Positions 1 to 12,051 of a stretch of 64,000 nucleotides of DNA are shown one piece after another; the stretch's first letter is position 1, and each line of letters opens with the position of its first letter. Under the pieces are notes generated by a model. That model was not told the DNA's origin. It saw only the letters and a list, made by a program, of their open reading frames with translations, and did no database searches. The stretch comes from Symbiodinium natans. Lineage: Eukaryota > Sar > Dinophyceae > Suessiales > Symbiodiniaceae. The stretch is taken from the NCBI GenBank assembly GCA_905221605.1, contig CAJNDS010000033.1, positions 186,358 through 250,357 of the forward strand, written 5' to 3'. The position numbers and the translations under genes are program-made.

Positions 1-487
1 TGGGTGCAGGTCTTGGATGGGCAATGAAGAAACTGAAACACACGCTAAATGACAGCGTCGGCAAGGCCATGACGTGCAGGCAAGTGGCCTGGACTTTGCC
101 CCAGCTCTGTGTGTCGTCAAAGCCCAAGACACGGAGACGGTCATGTTTCACGCCTAGCTCAATGTCCGCACACATTCACTGTGATTTCCCCCTTCGGGTG
201 CAAAGTCGGCGAGGACGGCTGAGGCTTCTTCTGCTGACCATCGAGGTCTGTAGGGGGTTCTTGTAGCATCTGCATGATGCTGGTAGGACGAACGTGCTTG
301 CGGTCGTAGGATGAACGAAACCAGAGTACGGGTCAATACCCGTCTGCCAACACTGCACACATCTTGATTGTACGCGCCCAACCAAGAATGGGTCCGGGTT
401 CGGCCCCTTGAAGGAAGTCTCTGCCCGTCAACAAACGTAGACTAAAACCATACGCGGAGCGTCAAAGACCATCAACGAGCACTCCTT

Positions 488-640
488 TCAGCCGGGTTAC
501 GCTTCGTCAGCTTGTCACCCTTCGGGTTGGGCTCACGTCGGATCCAAATGGCATCGTAGACAACTTCCTTGGATACACCATTCGCGTCCGCTTGCAAAGC
601 TTGCTGTACTGCTTGCGCATGGCGCGCTCTGAAGTGGAAT
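488..640 (-). CDS. Unassigned coding-like exon
   Basis: The minus strand reads QALQADANGVSKEVVYDAIW then IRREPNPKGDKLTKRNPAE. It looks like genuine protein (balanced composition, no simple repeat). No family recognised. Confidence 0.3.
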
Positions 641-1059
641 CGGCTTTCTGGACAAAAGTGCCAACGCGAGGTGCGTAAAGGATGCCCTCCCGTCTTGGGG
701 GCGGCTTCGCTTCAGTCTCCTTCGACTCGCTTGTCGAGGCCTCAACCGCGAATAATGCGGACACGAGAAACGAGAATGTTGAGGACTCAGTCGCGGCATG
801 TCGCGGCCTCTCGGCTCCGGGGCCGGCACCCTTGGCGCTCTGGCCTCCGACTCCACAGCTGCTGCCACGGCACCCAAGGCACCAGGCAGCTCTGGCCGCC
901 TCGAAGCTGCCAAACATGCCACGAAAAAATCTGAACTCGGGCTGTCGATGCACATCTTCGCACTTGCTGCCAGCTCAGCCGCTGAGGTGAGTCCGGTACA
1001 TCGGTGGCTGCCTGATGCTGTTGGTCCAGAAAAACTCTGGACTGAAAGCGCCCGCCACT

Positions 1060-1215
1060 GAGCTGACCTTCTTTGTTGTAACCGAAGCCTCTAGTACCCA
1101 ACCCCTTCCCTGAGAGCATTGCCCTTAGAATCATGCAGCGCAGCGCAACAATCTGAGGGCGCCTCCTCCATGGCTTCCAGAAGGTCATCCTTCGCCATGA
1201 CACCTGGCAGCTGAT
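1060..1215 (-). CDS. Unassigned coding-like exon
   Basis: The minus strand reads AKDDLLEAMEEAPSDCCAAL then HDSKGNALREGVGY, an acidic helical stretch. No family recognised. Splice sites uncertain. Confidence 0.25.
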
Positions 1216-1219
1216 CTCC

Positions 1220-3146
1220 AAGCAGTGGGGGCATCTGGAACAGAGCTTTGGACTCCCCGAGTGCTCTTGAGATTGTGTCTGGCTTGGGTCTTCCTTCTTC
1301 GCGAAGACTTCATCAACATGAACATGGTGGCAACACTCTAGCAAGTGGCAATGTGTGTTTTACGTTCCCTCGGATGGTGCGGCAGAGATAGGCACACGGA
1401 GATGGCACCTCGCCGCCTGGCCGCCGCCATGGCCTCGGCCGCGCGGCGCTCTTCAGGGCCCAGGCCCGCCAGCACGGTCCTCCGAACGAAACAGAGAGAT
1501 TCTCAGAAGCACGGAGACAAAACACTCGCTTCGTCCCGGACGTTTCATGGAAGTTTATGGGAGCCTCCCTCTCACTTGCACATCCCTCAACTCACCTTGC
1601 GCAGTGCGAGTCAACACGCCGACTCGCAACGCGCGAGTGCGAGCAAGTTCCCCGGCCTTAACGCCGCCTGATCCGGCGACCGCCTGGGCTGTTGCGACGT
1701 CTGCGATGTCGCGTGTCTGAACATAATCATCCAAACATTTTCCCCAGCGCCCCTCCAGTCCCATATACCCCTCAATTCCCATAGCAACCTGCAGCCTAAA
1801 CCTTCTGCTTGAAAGTTGGCTACCTGATCTTCGTGCTGGCCCCGGTAGCGTTTAATGTACATCTGCACTACAAAAAACTCCATGATGCCGTGAACAGGGC
1901 CCAATCCCACATGCTGCTCGACCATTGCCTATGCAGCGCGGCTTGATCGAACACAGCAGCACGAGTTGCAGAATTTTGAAGGGGATCCCAAACATCGAAC
2001 CGCGCGAAATACACTGATTTGTAAACCTCTTCGACAAGCCACCCTGCCAAGGCTGCGAGGAGCACTGCCGCATGCCCCGACGCCTCGCCCCTGTCCGAAG
2101 CACTGCAGCCCCACATGCTGAGACTTGTAGCCCTTCCGGACATGCAAATTTGGGCTTTTAGGCAGTGTTTCAAAAATGTTTCAATCCTTTGGCACCAAGA
2201 GAGCTCGAGGCGCCAGAGCGTTGCATCCTTTGTTCTGGAACGAACGCAGCATATCTTTTAGCAGCAGTCCCCGACGCCGCAGTACGCCGCGCACCTGTCC
2301 CGGCATTTGTCCAATGCCTCGGCAGCATCGGCTCCGGCCTCTCGCAGTTAGAAGCAAAAAAGTATTCTACCCGAGGACACAAGGGAGGCTTTCGGGAGGG
2401 AGGCTTCCATGCCCTGTTCCGGGTTGCTGCGGGGTGGACCCTGTATCACATGACACATGGAATTTCCCGACCCCAGAAACCATAGGAAAGCACACAGCAG
2501 TGCATTTTCTGAACTTTCTTCCCACGTTCCGACATGTTCCCACTTCGACTTCTCTGGGAGCCCTATGCCTCGACCAGCCACACAAGGCAGTCTAGGTGCC
2601 CGCTGGCTGCAGCCACTTCCAGGGGCCTTCAAGGGATGGAGCGGATATTGCATTTGGAGCCAGGAATGCGGGCAGAGAAACTAGAGAGGCTGAAGTAGGG
2701 TGCCCTATTGTGCACCTACAACATGTACAAACGGCTACAAGCAGCCAAAAACTTGTTCCATCTTGTTCCCACCGGGCACCCTCGGTTCTGGATGTCGCGC
2801 GTGGCCACCGCCACGCCATACGGGTCAGCGGCGAGGAAGCGCCTTTCACGGGAGCAAAGCCTTGCGAAACAACGCCCAACCAATGCTACAGTTTGGAACC
2901 GTCTGGCTTCATGCGATCTCAGGATTGCCATGGATTGCCTGTCATGTCCTCTTTTAGAGCCTCTCCTCAGAGTGGTGAGCGGAGGTCTCCTTGCCTGAGG
3001 TCCTCCAGTCGGCCCTCTCCGGCGGCTGTGCAGAGCGGCTCCAGCGGTCGGGAGCAGGTCGGCGAGCCCTGGAGGCCGACAACAAAAAGGGCACTCAAAG
3101 GGCACCGATCGCGTGACACTGCCTGCGTGCGTGCGTGCGTGCGTGC

Positions 3147-3177
<31 letters not shown>

Positions 3178-4600
3178 TGTGTGCGTGCGTGTGTGTGTGT
3201 GTGTTGATTCCTGGGCTGCTTCTGTCTTTTTGCCCTGTAGTTTGCGCCTACTTTCTCGCTCTTCTCTTGGTTGCTTTTGCTTTCGGAGCGCCTTGGGCCG
3301 GATGAGGGGTCCAATGTCTGGGTGGTCCAGCAGAAGCCAGCCCAGGAGCCCAGTCCTCGGAAACTGTGGGCACAGGAGAGATTCTTCCCATACTCGAGAG
3401 AGGATACCCCAAGAAGGGGGGGGGCCATTCGGCATCTCTCTCTTCTCTTACATCGCCCACATCTCGCCTCGGCTCACGACAGCGCCGCCAGAGCCGCGTA
3501 TCCTAAGTCAATGGGATGCGTAGCTCAGGAGCGTTTTCATGCTTTCTCGCACGCGCTGGAACGCCAAGAACTTCGTCGTTGTCCCCACCAAGTCTGGTGG
3601 AAGTCTGGAGGCAGAGTTGAGGTTTGCCGCTTTCCAAACATCCCAGCGGCATCCCAGCCGAAGAGCTCGACTTCAGCGCCTAGGCAATGGTCGCTACGTG
3701 GTGGGGCTGAGTTGCCAGGTAGCTGCTTGCAAAGAATTCGCTTACAATCGAAGTGGTGTTGGACTGGCGTTAGAGTGGTGGCTAGAGTTACAGTTAGAGT
3801 GTTGCGAAGCGGTTAGATGTTGCTGATGTCTCCCTGTTCCTGGCCCGACGCCTCGCCGCAGGGAGCTGACAGCTGCGGCACCCAGAGATGGACCCTCGCG
3901 CACCGCCACGCGCTCGGCCACCACCTGACTTGAGAAAAGCCCATCTTCATCTCCCACAAATGGTTCGATGAGCCAAGTCTGGCAGTTTGGGCATCCTGCC
4001 AAGGCACCTGATACCCCGCGCCAGGGCCCAGCGCTTCCACTGAAGCATCCTTGCAAGCTCCATGTCGGAGAGTGAAGAGGCCCAAGACAGGGCCACTTTC
4101 CGAATGACCCCATCCCGACGTCTTCCAGGCCTCCGTGACGGGCAGGAACATGCTCGGCACCTGGCTGGAGAGAAAAATATGAGATTTTACAGAGATACAC
4201 GGATTCTGTCAGCATAAAGTTCCCAGCCATTTGTGATCACCCTTTGGCCTTCAGTGTACCCAGCCGTGGCTGGCTCTCCGCGATCAGTCTGCCCTCGGCA
4301 TCTGAAGAAGGATTGTTGCAGGTTCGGAAGGAACTCGCTGCCTCTGCGTGACCCGTATACATGAACATTCGGCATGCCTCATCATCGGAATCCTCTCGCG
4401 GCGGTGCTGCGGGCAGCACCTGCAACAGTGTCAGCGTGGGATTCTGCGCTGAAAATCATGAGAACCCTGTCCCGGGGTCCATGGCCTTCAGGACTTGGGA
4501 CCCGTCAACAGACACCTCGCGCGGGCCACTCTTCAGAAGGCCCCGTTGACTTCCAAGTTAAAGGCTGTGAAATGGTGCAGTTCCGAGGCTGGCACGGGTA
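1220..4600. other. Region with no gene I can support
   Basis: Several overlapping ORFs on both strands, none with recognisable motifs or splice context. The minus strand near 4400-4240 (AEGRLIAESQPRLGTLKAK) is the only mildly coding-like stretch. Confidence 0.45.
3120..3205. repeat. (TGCG)n / (TG)n microsatellite
   Basis: About 85 nt of TGCG units grading into TG. It produces false ORFs rich in Cys/Val/Arg on one strand and His/Thr/Ala on the other. Confidence 0.95.
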
Positions 4601-4618
4601 AGTATCCTTGGCTGCACA

Positions 4619-5172
4619 GACAGAGAGAGAGCGAGCGAGAGAGAGAGAGAGAGAGAGCTCACTTTTTTTTTTTTCTCTCTCTCTCTCTCTATCTCTTGCT
4701 CTCTTTCTCTCTCTTTGCTCTCTCTTTGCTCTCTCTTTCTCTCTCTTTCTCTCTGTCTTTGTTTCTCAGTGCGCACGTACCCCTCCCTCTGTGAGGGCTG
4801 CCCAGAGGCCTCTCTTTCTCTCCTTCTCTCTTTTTCTTGTTTTTTCTCTCTCCCTCTCTCTCTCTCTGTCTCTCGCTCTCGTTCTTTCTTCCTTCCTTCC
4901 TTCCTTCCTTGCTTGCTTCCTTTCCCTTCCTTCCTTCCTTCCTTCCTTCCCTCCCTCCCTCCCTCCCTTCCTTCCTTTCTTCCTTCCTTCCTTCCAGCAC
5001 ACTTGCCCCCCCTGAGGAGGTACGTCCCAATCGGCGCGCTCCACAGGGTTTGTCGGTGTGTGTAGGTAGTGCTGGCACGGGCGGGCTCCCACTGAACCTC
5101 ACGAGGACCCTTTACAGACCACACCCACGCACGCAAGGTCTCTGTAACTCTCTCTCTCTCTCTCTCTCTCTG
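4619..5172. repeat. Compound (GA)n / (CT)n / (CCTT)n polypyrimidine tract
   Basis: A GA run (4619-4657) is followed by more than 330 nt of CT- and CTTC-type units on the plus strand, then a second pure CT run at about 5140-5172. The GA then CT arrangement can fold back. It explains the long Ser/Leu and Arg/Glu ORFs on both strands, which are not genes. Confidence 0.95.
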
Positions 5173-5257
5173 TTTTCTCTCTTGTTCTCCCTGTTTTCTC
5201 TCTCTTTTGCTCTCTCTTCCTCTCTGCTCATCTTTGCTCGTTCCGAGGTTCTCCCGG

Positions 5258-5350
5258 GCTTCACCTTCAGCCACTGGCCCTCCTCGTCCAGGACGCCCCA
5301 GACCACGCTGCCCCAGCGGACCGACTTCAGTGCCTCGCGATCCGTGGAGA
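5258..5350 (-). CDS. Unassigned exon with WGVLDEEGQWLKV motif
   Basis: The minus strand reads DREALKSVRWGSVVWGVLDE then EGQWLKV. The pattern of paired W/V residues with DEEGxWLKV looks like a small SH3-like beta-barrel segment. It sits between CT-repeat DNA and a poly-C tract, and the GT following WLK could be the donor. Family not known to me. Confidence 0.35.
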
Positions 5351-5439
5351 AGAAGCGAAAAGAGGAGGAATGCGTGGCGTCTTTAAAGTGGTCTCTTGAA
5401 GGAAGGTCTCTTAATGTTGGACTCGCTTTAGTACGTAGG

Positions 5440-5457
5440 GCCCCCCCCCCCCCCCAA
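5440..5457. repeat. Poly-C tract followed by A/T-rich motif
   Basis: A run of about 17 C residues followed by AAAACAATTTTGGGG. Homopolymer length is likely unstable in sequencing and replication. Confidence 0.9.
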
Positions 5458-6149
5458 AACAATTTTGGGGTTTTCGGGGATCCTGAATAGTGTGGGCTGG
5501 GGCTGGGACGGGGCTGGGGGTAGGGCGGCTAGGGGTCGAGGGTTGAGGGGAAGCCTTGAAGCTTGAGGGTCTAAGCTTTCCAGGCTTTGTAGCTCCACGG
5601 TCGCCGGGGCTCCGCATAAATGCGGACCACCGAAACAACTTGCTAAAGCGAATCAGGGCAGCTCGTGGGCTACTCCCTTGGAAAATTGTTTGGGGGCCTG
5701 TTTCGTAATGAAATTGTAAAAGGAATTTAAATAAGGCTGGACACCAAAAAATTCCGGAGTTTCTTATTCAAAACTGTTTTTAGTTTTTGGCTCCCCGGCC
5801 CCCCGCCCTTCAACCCCGGCCGGCAAACATCGCATAATTGAGGACCACCCTAAACAATGGGGGGTCCCCTATAGGATTTCCGGAACATCGCATAATAGTG
5901 CCCCTTCTCACTAAAGCCAGTCCAACATTAGTGGGGTGGTAGGTTTTCAGCTTTCACTGAACCTAACTGACCTAACTCACGGCTCGGTTTGCCGCTCTTG
6001 CTAAGCCCTTTATTCCGGGTGCGCCCTTTGCTGCCTGGTTCTTGTCCACGAGATCCCGGCCGCTGCGATAGCGCAGCCCGGCGCTGCGCGAGCCCAGCAC
6101 ACCTCAGCTGGGGCCTGGGGACATGTGGATGTGGCACCTGAGCCCGGAG

Positions 6150-6478
6150 AAGGGCAACAATGAGGAGAACTCTTTCGTGTGCCAAGTCTCTGTTGTCCAC
6201 GAGGAAGGGCTCCAGCTGCCGCTTGGGGGTGCTCTCGATGGGAACCCCGGCCTCACCCAGCCCCAAAGTCCCAAGGCCATCTGATCACTGATGCTAATGA
6301 GGTCTGCAAGCTTTTTTGAGCACAAAACTTCGCTCATACGATCACACAAAGTTCGAAACACGCAAGGGAAGGTGACGGAGAGCTCGCATTTTCAGGGCCC
6401 CGGCCAAGACCAATCCGTCGGCACTCTCCTCCTTCTGCTTCTTTGCCCAGGCAGCAAACCGTGACATGGCGGCTCGGG
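6150..6478 (-). CDS. Unassigned coding-like pieces downstream of the SecA C-terminal exons
   Basis: The minus strand reads MSRFAAWAKKQKEESADGLV (about 6470-6400) and EAGVPIESTPKRQLEPFLVD followed by NRDLAHERVLL (about 6265-6155). Both are charged, protein-like stretches. They might be the poorly conserved C-terminal part of SecA or another gene; neither matches a SecA motif I know. Confidence 0.3.
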
Positions 6479-6759
6479 ATGGATCTTTGTGCTTACTTGG
6501 TGGATTGCTGGATGGGCATGGCTGTGCCTGAAACGCAGTGTGTCTGAGGAGTTCTATGGAGGTGACACCCGAGCTGCGCCGCTCCGCTTGGGGTGTGGCA
6601 TGGTGTGGCTACAGGCTAAAGTTGGGCATCTTCTGGCCCATGACAGCCCCTGGAATTCATGGAGGGTTGGGCTACAAACTTTTGAGCCGAAGAGGACCCA
6701 GAAACACCACAGCACCAATTACCAACGCTCCTTCTTCGACCTGCGCCGCCATGTGCAAC

Positions 6760-6999
6760 CATGTCCCTAAGATCCGACCTGATGGTCTCGTCATCGTCAA
6801 GCAAAGCTCGGCGGCGCAAGCCGTAGACAATCTTGCGCTGGGTGTCCATGACCTCAAGCTGTGGTGGGATGGGGGCGACAAAAAAGTCCCTGATCGTTTG
6901 GGCGTTGTAGATCTTGCAAGTCAAGTAAGTCAGACTGAGGCCCCGAACGTCATCGTACTCGAAGACGTTCTTGCGAACACTGTAGAAATAGTTTTCGAC
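6760..6999 (-). CDS. secA: SecA C-terminal exons (VENYF...YDD and VMDTQRKIVY...), displaced 26 kb from the rest
   Basis: Exon 6999-6949 reads VENYFYSVRKNVFEYDD and exon 6852-6760 reads VMDTQRKIVYGLRRRALLDD and on to IRSDLRDM. This is the SecA helical region that follows EEAQKKVE, with the diagnostic FEYDDV and QR..VY.RRR pattern. Both exons are phase 0, follow AG acceptors and end at GT donors. They begin with the residue expected after the EEAQKK exon that ends at 33172, with no overlap or gap. Later C-terminal SecA motifs (the WxxHL and GYxQ-type stretch) were not recognised downstream. The piece could be the true 3' part of the same gene, or the tail of another SecA copy. Confidence 0.9.
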
Positions 7000-7303
7000 C
7001 TGCGCTTATTCCACATCATCTCGGTGCAGTTTACACAAAAAGCGGAGAAGCTGCCGTCGGGGCTCAGAAGTGCAAGGGAATCCCAAGCACAAAGAGCCCC
7101 AAAAGTCTCGCTTTTTGGACCGAGGCCCTGCTCGCTGGCACCGTCGGACGCCGACACTGTGTCGACCTGCTCAGGTTCGGGGCAGGTTCGGGGTATCCCA
7201 TGGACTCATGGATGATGCTGTACCTGCACATGCATGGTTGTGGAGATCTAAGGGTTATGCATGTCAAAGTGTGTCGGAAGACAGACACCTCTTGGGAGAA
7301 TCC

Positions 7304-7585
7304 TTACGAAGCAGCTTCAACGAGGATGGCTCCCGGGTTATTGTTCTGGCGAAAGTACCCCTCAGAAACATCCTTGTTAAATATCACACGGGATATTCTG
7401 CTAGACTGAGGCCAAGCCAGGTGTCCCGGTGGTTGTTCTTCATAGATCTGAAGAAGAGAAAGTTCTCTGATTTTGTTCTCGAAGTGGAGAATCTCGATTG
7501 TTGCTCCGAAAAAGGAAGTGAGACTAGGCTGCTTAACGTGTTTCACAAAGTCTGGTGCGTTTAACATGAGGAAGGCCTCTTTCAT
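7304..7585 (-). CDS. Unassigned ORF in an AT-richer segment upstream of the SecA C-terminal exons
   Basis: A 93-codon minus-strand frame reads FVKHVKQPSLTSFFGATIEI and IRELSLLQIYEEQPPG. The composition looks protein-like, with a short amphipathic stretch around FENKIRELSLLQIY. It lies just before the displaced SecA exons, inside the putative 26-kb intron if that intron is real. Function unknown. Confidence 0.3.
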   Translation of the reverse strand: MKEAFLMLNAPDFVKHVKQPSLTSFFGATIEILHFENKIRELSLLQIYEEQPPGHLAWPQSSRISRVIFNKDVSEGYFRQNNNPGAILVEAAS

Positions 7586-8424
7586 CTCTGTTGAGTGGAC
7601 ACATCTTGAAAAGATATGAAACCTTCTTGTTGTTTCAGAAGAATGAAAGGAAAATTCTCAGTCCGTATGAACTAGAGAAGTTCTCATCATGTTAAGACAA
7701 GGAAGCGCTGGGGCTGCCGAGGGTGCTTGAGCCTTCGTCGCAGATGTTTCGAGAGCTGTCGTTACGTTAAGCCGTGCTGACGAACATAATATGAAACCCT
7801 TTCAAATAGACCCTACTGAAGCCAGCAACCCTCCCACCCTCTGGCAATTCTGCTGCCTCAGCGGCGGCGGCGCAACCCATCATCCGGAGGAGGCGGCTCC
7901 GGCAGGGGCCCTGACAGACGTGAAGTTTGGAAGAGCTGTTACGCCGTGTGCCTCGACCTTCGGGCCATTCAGGATCCAACACCCTAAACCCCAAATTCCA
8001 AACGAAAAAACACAGCCCTCAGTCAGCCGGTCCTGACTCGAACATCCCAGGCCTTCGGTGGCCTCAGGCTGCTCGCTCTCTGGTGCAGCTGCGCGGGCTG
8101 CGCGGGGTGCCAAGATCCTGGGCCCCGTGACTGGAGGTGGGAGAGCCTGAGTTTGTGGAGTTTGGCGGAGGGCGTCTTAAGCAGCTCAGTCCCCTGAAGG
8201 CGTGTCGGCCTACAGGATGAGACAACGTTGCTCATACCACTTGTTGCTTGGGCAGACATGGAACCCATAGCCTGAAGGAAGCTTGCTGTCGCTCTGACCG
8301 GTGGCGAAGACTTCTGGGATCGTCTACACAAAAAGCCACGCAGCAAGCATGCAGAGCATGGTTTGCTCCTTTTTATATGAACTGGACTTGCAGAACGGGC
8401 GAGGCTGACGAAGGGAGGGCGAGT

Positions 8425-8545
8425 GTTCGAGAAAACTTCCTGTGCCTCTTGGAGGCAACGAGGAAGAATCGAATCAAAATGGTTGAGGTTGCTCTTGGAC
8501 TTCCAGTGGATCTCCACGACCGTACGCTTTTAGGCCTCCTAGGCT
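8425..8545 (-). CDS. Unassigned coding-like exon
   Basis: The minus strand reads VEIHWKSKSNLNHFDSILPR then CLQEAQEVFSNTRPP. Protein-like composition, no family recognised. Other pieces nearby (APRAARAAAPESEQPEATEG at about 8110-8045) could belong to the same gene or be chance. Confidence 0.25.
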
Positions 8546-8649
8546 TCTCAGCCTTCAAAACACAACATCGAACCTGAGCGAACAAGCTGTCCAGAGGCAA
8601 GGGCATCACAAGTGCTTTGAAAACCTGCCGATTGGGAAGCACTGCTGAA

Positions 8650-9980
8650 AGCTGCTACATGCACTTTGTAGACTGCGGGGTGCAGCGTGCTGAGCCAGAA
8701 TCGGCTCCTACTGCAACTCTTCACATAGAGCTGGGCAGAACACACAGTAGCTCTGTTACCGCTGCTACCACTGTCACCCTCGCACTGCAAAGAACGGAGC
8801 CCTCAGAAGCCACAACTCTCGACGCTCTGCGCGCTTCTTGAGCACATGGCGAGAGCAGTTGCCAGAGGCGTGCGAGCTTCTGAAGGCTTCAGCCTCTGTC
8901 ATCCCTGCGGGGTCACGTCTAGGGTCGTGCATGGATGTATAGGATGCCAAGAACCAGCCCAGACAGAAAGTGACCTTTGCCGTTGGGATGGACTCCCGGG
9001 ATGTACCCGTGCACTCCTTAAACTGTCATATGTGCGATCCGGCTCTTGTGCCGGGGTTTTGGCACCATGACAAGATCGCCAAGCCCGCTCGTGGCCTCTT
9101 GGGTTGCCAAGGCCACTGGTAGCCGCAGCATCATGCTCGGGCTCCGCCCAAGACCCAATGAAGCCGTGACTTTGTTTTCCCACATCAGGCAAAGAACTCT
9201 TGGCCTTGGGAAGCCCTAGTTACTCACGATATCTCACAATCATACACTTGGTGAATCACTGTGCAAAGACTTGACGAGAACTTGCGGCTACTGAAAGACC
9301 TGGTGGAGGGCAAGACTTATGTCAACTTATGTCATGTCCCAGGAGTCTTGTTCCTCTTATCCTTCATTTATCGAATATTTCTTTGTGCTCAGAACCCTTG
9401 AAGAACCAAGCTCTCCGAGCTGGTGTTCTTGCCCGCGGCCAGGTAGAAATCTACGCAGCACCAAGTTCCTTGAGCTCGGAGCGTGCGCTCGCCAGCCTTA
9501 GTTCGAGGTAGGGTTACAAGCATTGAACGAGGGGGGTTAGAAGGGCGGAGAAGGGGGGTAAAAGGGGGGCTGTGGCCGGCTGGAGTTTCTTAGCCAATCG
9601 TGTTCTAGGAGTGAACACCATGGCTCGGTTAGGGCGACCACATGCAACAAGGTGTTTCGGCTGCCCAGTGACTCGAAGTGGGTGTCACCTTCAACTCCAC
9701 ACCTTCAGCGCATTCTTGCGACGAGAGGAAAGGAAAGACAAGATGCCATCTTTAGAGCAAGGACTCGACTCCCCATTGCGATTGAAGGTCAATCGGGGGC
9801 AGGCGCGGCATGCGATTGTTCCCAAAAGACCACACCACAGCAGTTACAAGCTGAAAGCCTGCACTTCAAGGCCGAAGGCTCAAAATGCCCGACCTTAGTG
9901 GCCTTTACCCATAAAGACAAAGCCGCACAGCAGGGAGCACTTCCTGCAACTCCTGCAGCTGATTGGTCAGATCCTGCAAA
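8650..9980. other. Region with no gene I can support
   Basis: Short overlapping ORFs only, no motif recognised. A G-rich GGGGGGTTAGAAGG-type stretch occurs near 9530-9570. Confidence 0.5.
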
Positions 9981-10074
9981 AAGGAGGACTTCAGCCGTAA
10001 TCCCTTCAGCAATTGTGGGTTTGCTGCTCATTCAAAGCAAAGCTCGGCGCTAATCATACCTAACTGCACTGCAA

Positions 10075-10455
10075 CATTTACGGCGTCGCTCCTACAAAAA
10101 GGCTTCCTTCGCGCAGGATTAGCAGATAGAACATGGTCTGCGAGTAGGCTGTCGAAGCTGTAGGTCAAGCTGCGCTTCTCGACTAAGACGCTTTCAGATG
10201 GAGCGTCTTGCACGTTGAAGCCCCAGCGAGTCCCTCCCATCAGCACCCCTTCCTGCCTTTGTCCTTTAAGAACCTGGATAGTGAAAGCAGCAGTACGCTG
10301 CACAGATACAAAAAAGGAGAGCTGGCCTGGATAGAGGGTTCGTCCTGCAACTTGATGATGCGATGGTGGAAGCCTGAACGAAGTACTGAGATTTCTCGCA
10401 CTGACCCCTCGGCCGATAAGCCGACAAGTACTGGGACTGTGATGTACAAATGAAG
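10075..10455 (-). CDS. Unassigned coding-like exons
   Basis: The minus strand reads TVPVLVGLSAEGSVREISVL then RSGFHHRIIKLQDEPSIQA (about 10450-10315), and GFNVQDAPSESVLVEKRSLT then YSFDSLLADHVLSANPARR (about 10230-10075). Composition and the lack of low-complexity bias suggest protein coding. I do not recognise a family. They are on the same strand as the neighbours. Confidence 0.4.
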
Positions 10456-10735
10456 GCGTGCTTCAAGTCTCAATAACATCAGCGCTTCCCCCTCGCCCAC
10501 GTTGGCTTCATCTGGGCGGAGATGAAAACAACCCATCACCACGGTTTTGTACCCGGGCGCCGTGCTTGATTTGGGCTTCGAAGCCAGGAACAGAAGACTA
10601 TGGTTTTTCTGGGAAAACCTGAAAAGACCCCGTCCTTCATCTCACAATGGGGGGTCGGGCACGGCTCTATGCAAGAGGAAAGGGTCTCTTGGTGTTGAGC
10701 TCATTGTCTTTTCTCAAGATCTTTGACCACCCATG

Positions 10736-10939
10736 TCATTCCCATAGGCAAAGGAAAGCATTCCTTTGAAGCAACAAAAGCCAATACGCAAGAAACACTG
10801 TCACGCATATCTGAAAAGATGAAGCTCCAATGGGTGCTTCAGAAGGCGGGATCAAAATTCGGACCCCCATCTGTGTAAGCCACCGAACAAAAGCGAAGAA
10901 TAAAGTCCTACACTCCTTCACAAATTCTTTGTACATCAC
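10736..10939 (-). CDS. Unassigned ORF with one hydrophobic segment
   Basis: A 67-codon minus-strand ORF starts MMYKEFVKECRTLFFAF and contains CVTVFLAYWLLLL, a possible membrane helix. The region is more AT-rich than its surroundings. It may be an intron or chance ORF; no family is recognised. Confidence 0.25.
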   Translation of the reverse strand: MMYKEFVKECRTLFFAFVRWLTQMGVRILIPPSEAPIGASSFQICVTVFLAYWLLLLQRNAFLCLWE

Positions 10940-11659
10940 ATGCGAAAAAGACTGTCTGAAATCTCAGACAAGCTGGTTAAGACCTCTGCCATACGTTGTT
11001 GAAGGGTTTCTCAGTCGAGCTGACGATGCACAACAAGTCATGGCACATGTACATGTCTTGTTTCTCATATACTGAAAATACTGTTACTGGAAGCTTACAA
11101 TTTAAAAAGGCGTTGAAAAGCCTGAAGCTGCCAACTCCCGACTGCGTAAACAGCAAGCTGCTCATGCAAAAAACACCCTTACAGTGCGAAAGGCTCCCCG
11201 AACCGTCTCAACTTTCCCGACTGTACCTTGATCTCGGCACCAGACCTCGAGAGCGAATGCGAACACACCACTCCATGCCGCGCCTTCTCTCACTGCCCCT
11301 CAACACCTCTCAACATCCTCAGGGACAAGGATTGTCCATGTAGAGTTCTCTGTCTTGCTCGCATTGCTGAAGCTCGTCAAGGGCCCGTTTAATCCTGGAA
11401 GGGGTTGCGTCCATTCCTTCACCTCTTCAAAAATGCCTTTGGCTCACTGCCTCTGATGTGAGGAACGGGAGGCTTGTTGCAGCCTCTTGAGCTGCTTTTA
11501 TAGTGTAGCACTCTTAAGGTAAGCTCCAGCAATGATTTTTTTGAAGCCTTTTTTCTATGGGTGTGTGCATCCCTTCCATCGAAGGTCCACTTGAGGTCAG
11601 CACCAGATCTGTCGCAGCTTCAGCCTCCAGAGAATGTTCCTACTTTTCTGACGGTGCGC

Positions 11660-11740
11660 TCTATATATATACATATTTATTTATGTTTTATATTTATGTA
11701 TTTCTATATAGAAATGTAGATATATACGTATTCAGTACAA
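11660..11740. repeat. AT-rich TATATA/TATTTA tract
   Basis: About 80 nt of TATATATACATATTTATTTATG-like sequence in otherwise GC-balanced DNA. A similar tract occurs at 59518-59612. Confidence 0.85.
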
Positions 11741-11779
11741 ACAATTTACAGCCAGCCGAATGCAGCTCTACGGCGCATA

Positions 11780-12051
11780 GAGATGCTCTGTTTCCACAGA
11801 AATGGAAAGAGACTCCATGATCCCACGATCCACAGCTTCAAGGCCCACCTCAACCTGGGAGTCGCCAACAGAGACAAAAACGATCTCGGAGGCGGACCGC
11901 ATTCTACCTGCAGCGGGTCGTCTTGTGGCACGAGCTATGATCGTTCCGGCCAAATGTCGAGCCCCGGGTCCAAAAGGAACTGCACTACTCGTTTGGTCCA
12001 ATCAGGGGCATCGGAAACCTCGCCTGCCAGCTGCTTCAAAGCCTGCAGTTG
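11780..12051 (-). CDS. Unassigned exons (LKQLAGEVSDAPDW; VFVSVGDSQVEVGL)
   Basis: The minus strand from 12051 to about 11945 reads LQALKQLAGEVSDAPDWTKR and continues VVQFLLDPGLDIW; from about 11895 to 11780 it reads SEIVFVSVGDSQVEVGLEAV. Both look like real protein. A VSVGDS stretch followed by an acidic/hydrophobic pattern is reminiscent of the late HAD motif, so these may be 3' exons of the HAD-like gene upstream, but the order of the two pieces is not what I would expect. No family is assigned. Confidence 0.4.

Noticed and set aside
2716-3435. 239-codon minus-strand ORF
   Set aside because: It runs through the TGCG/TG microsatellite (His-Thr-Ala-Arg runs) and has no recognisable domain.
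4558-5490. Long ORFs of 108-238 codons on both strands
   Set aside because: They are translations of CT/GA microsatellites (Ser/Leu/Phe or Arg/Glu/Lys runs). Only the WGVLDEEGQWLKV stretch at about 5258-5350 looks like protein.
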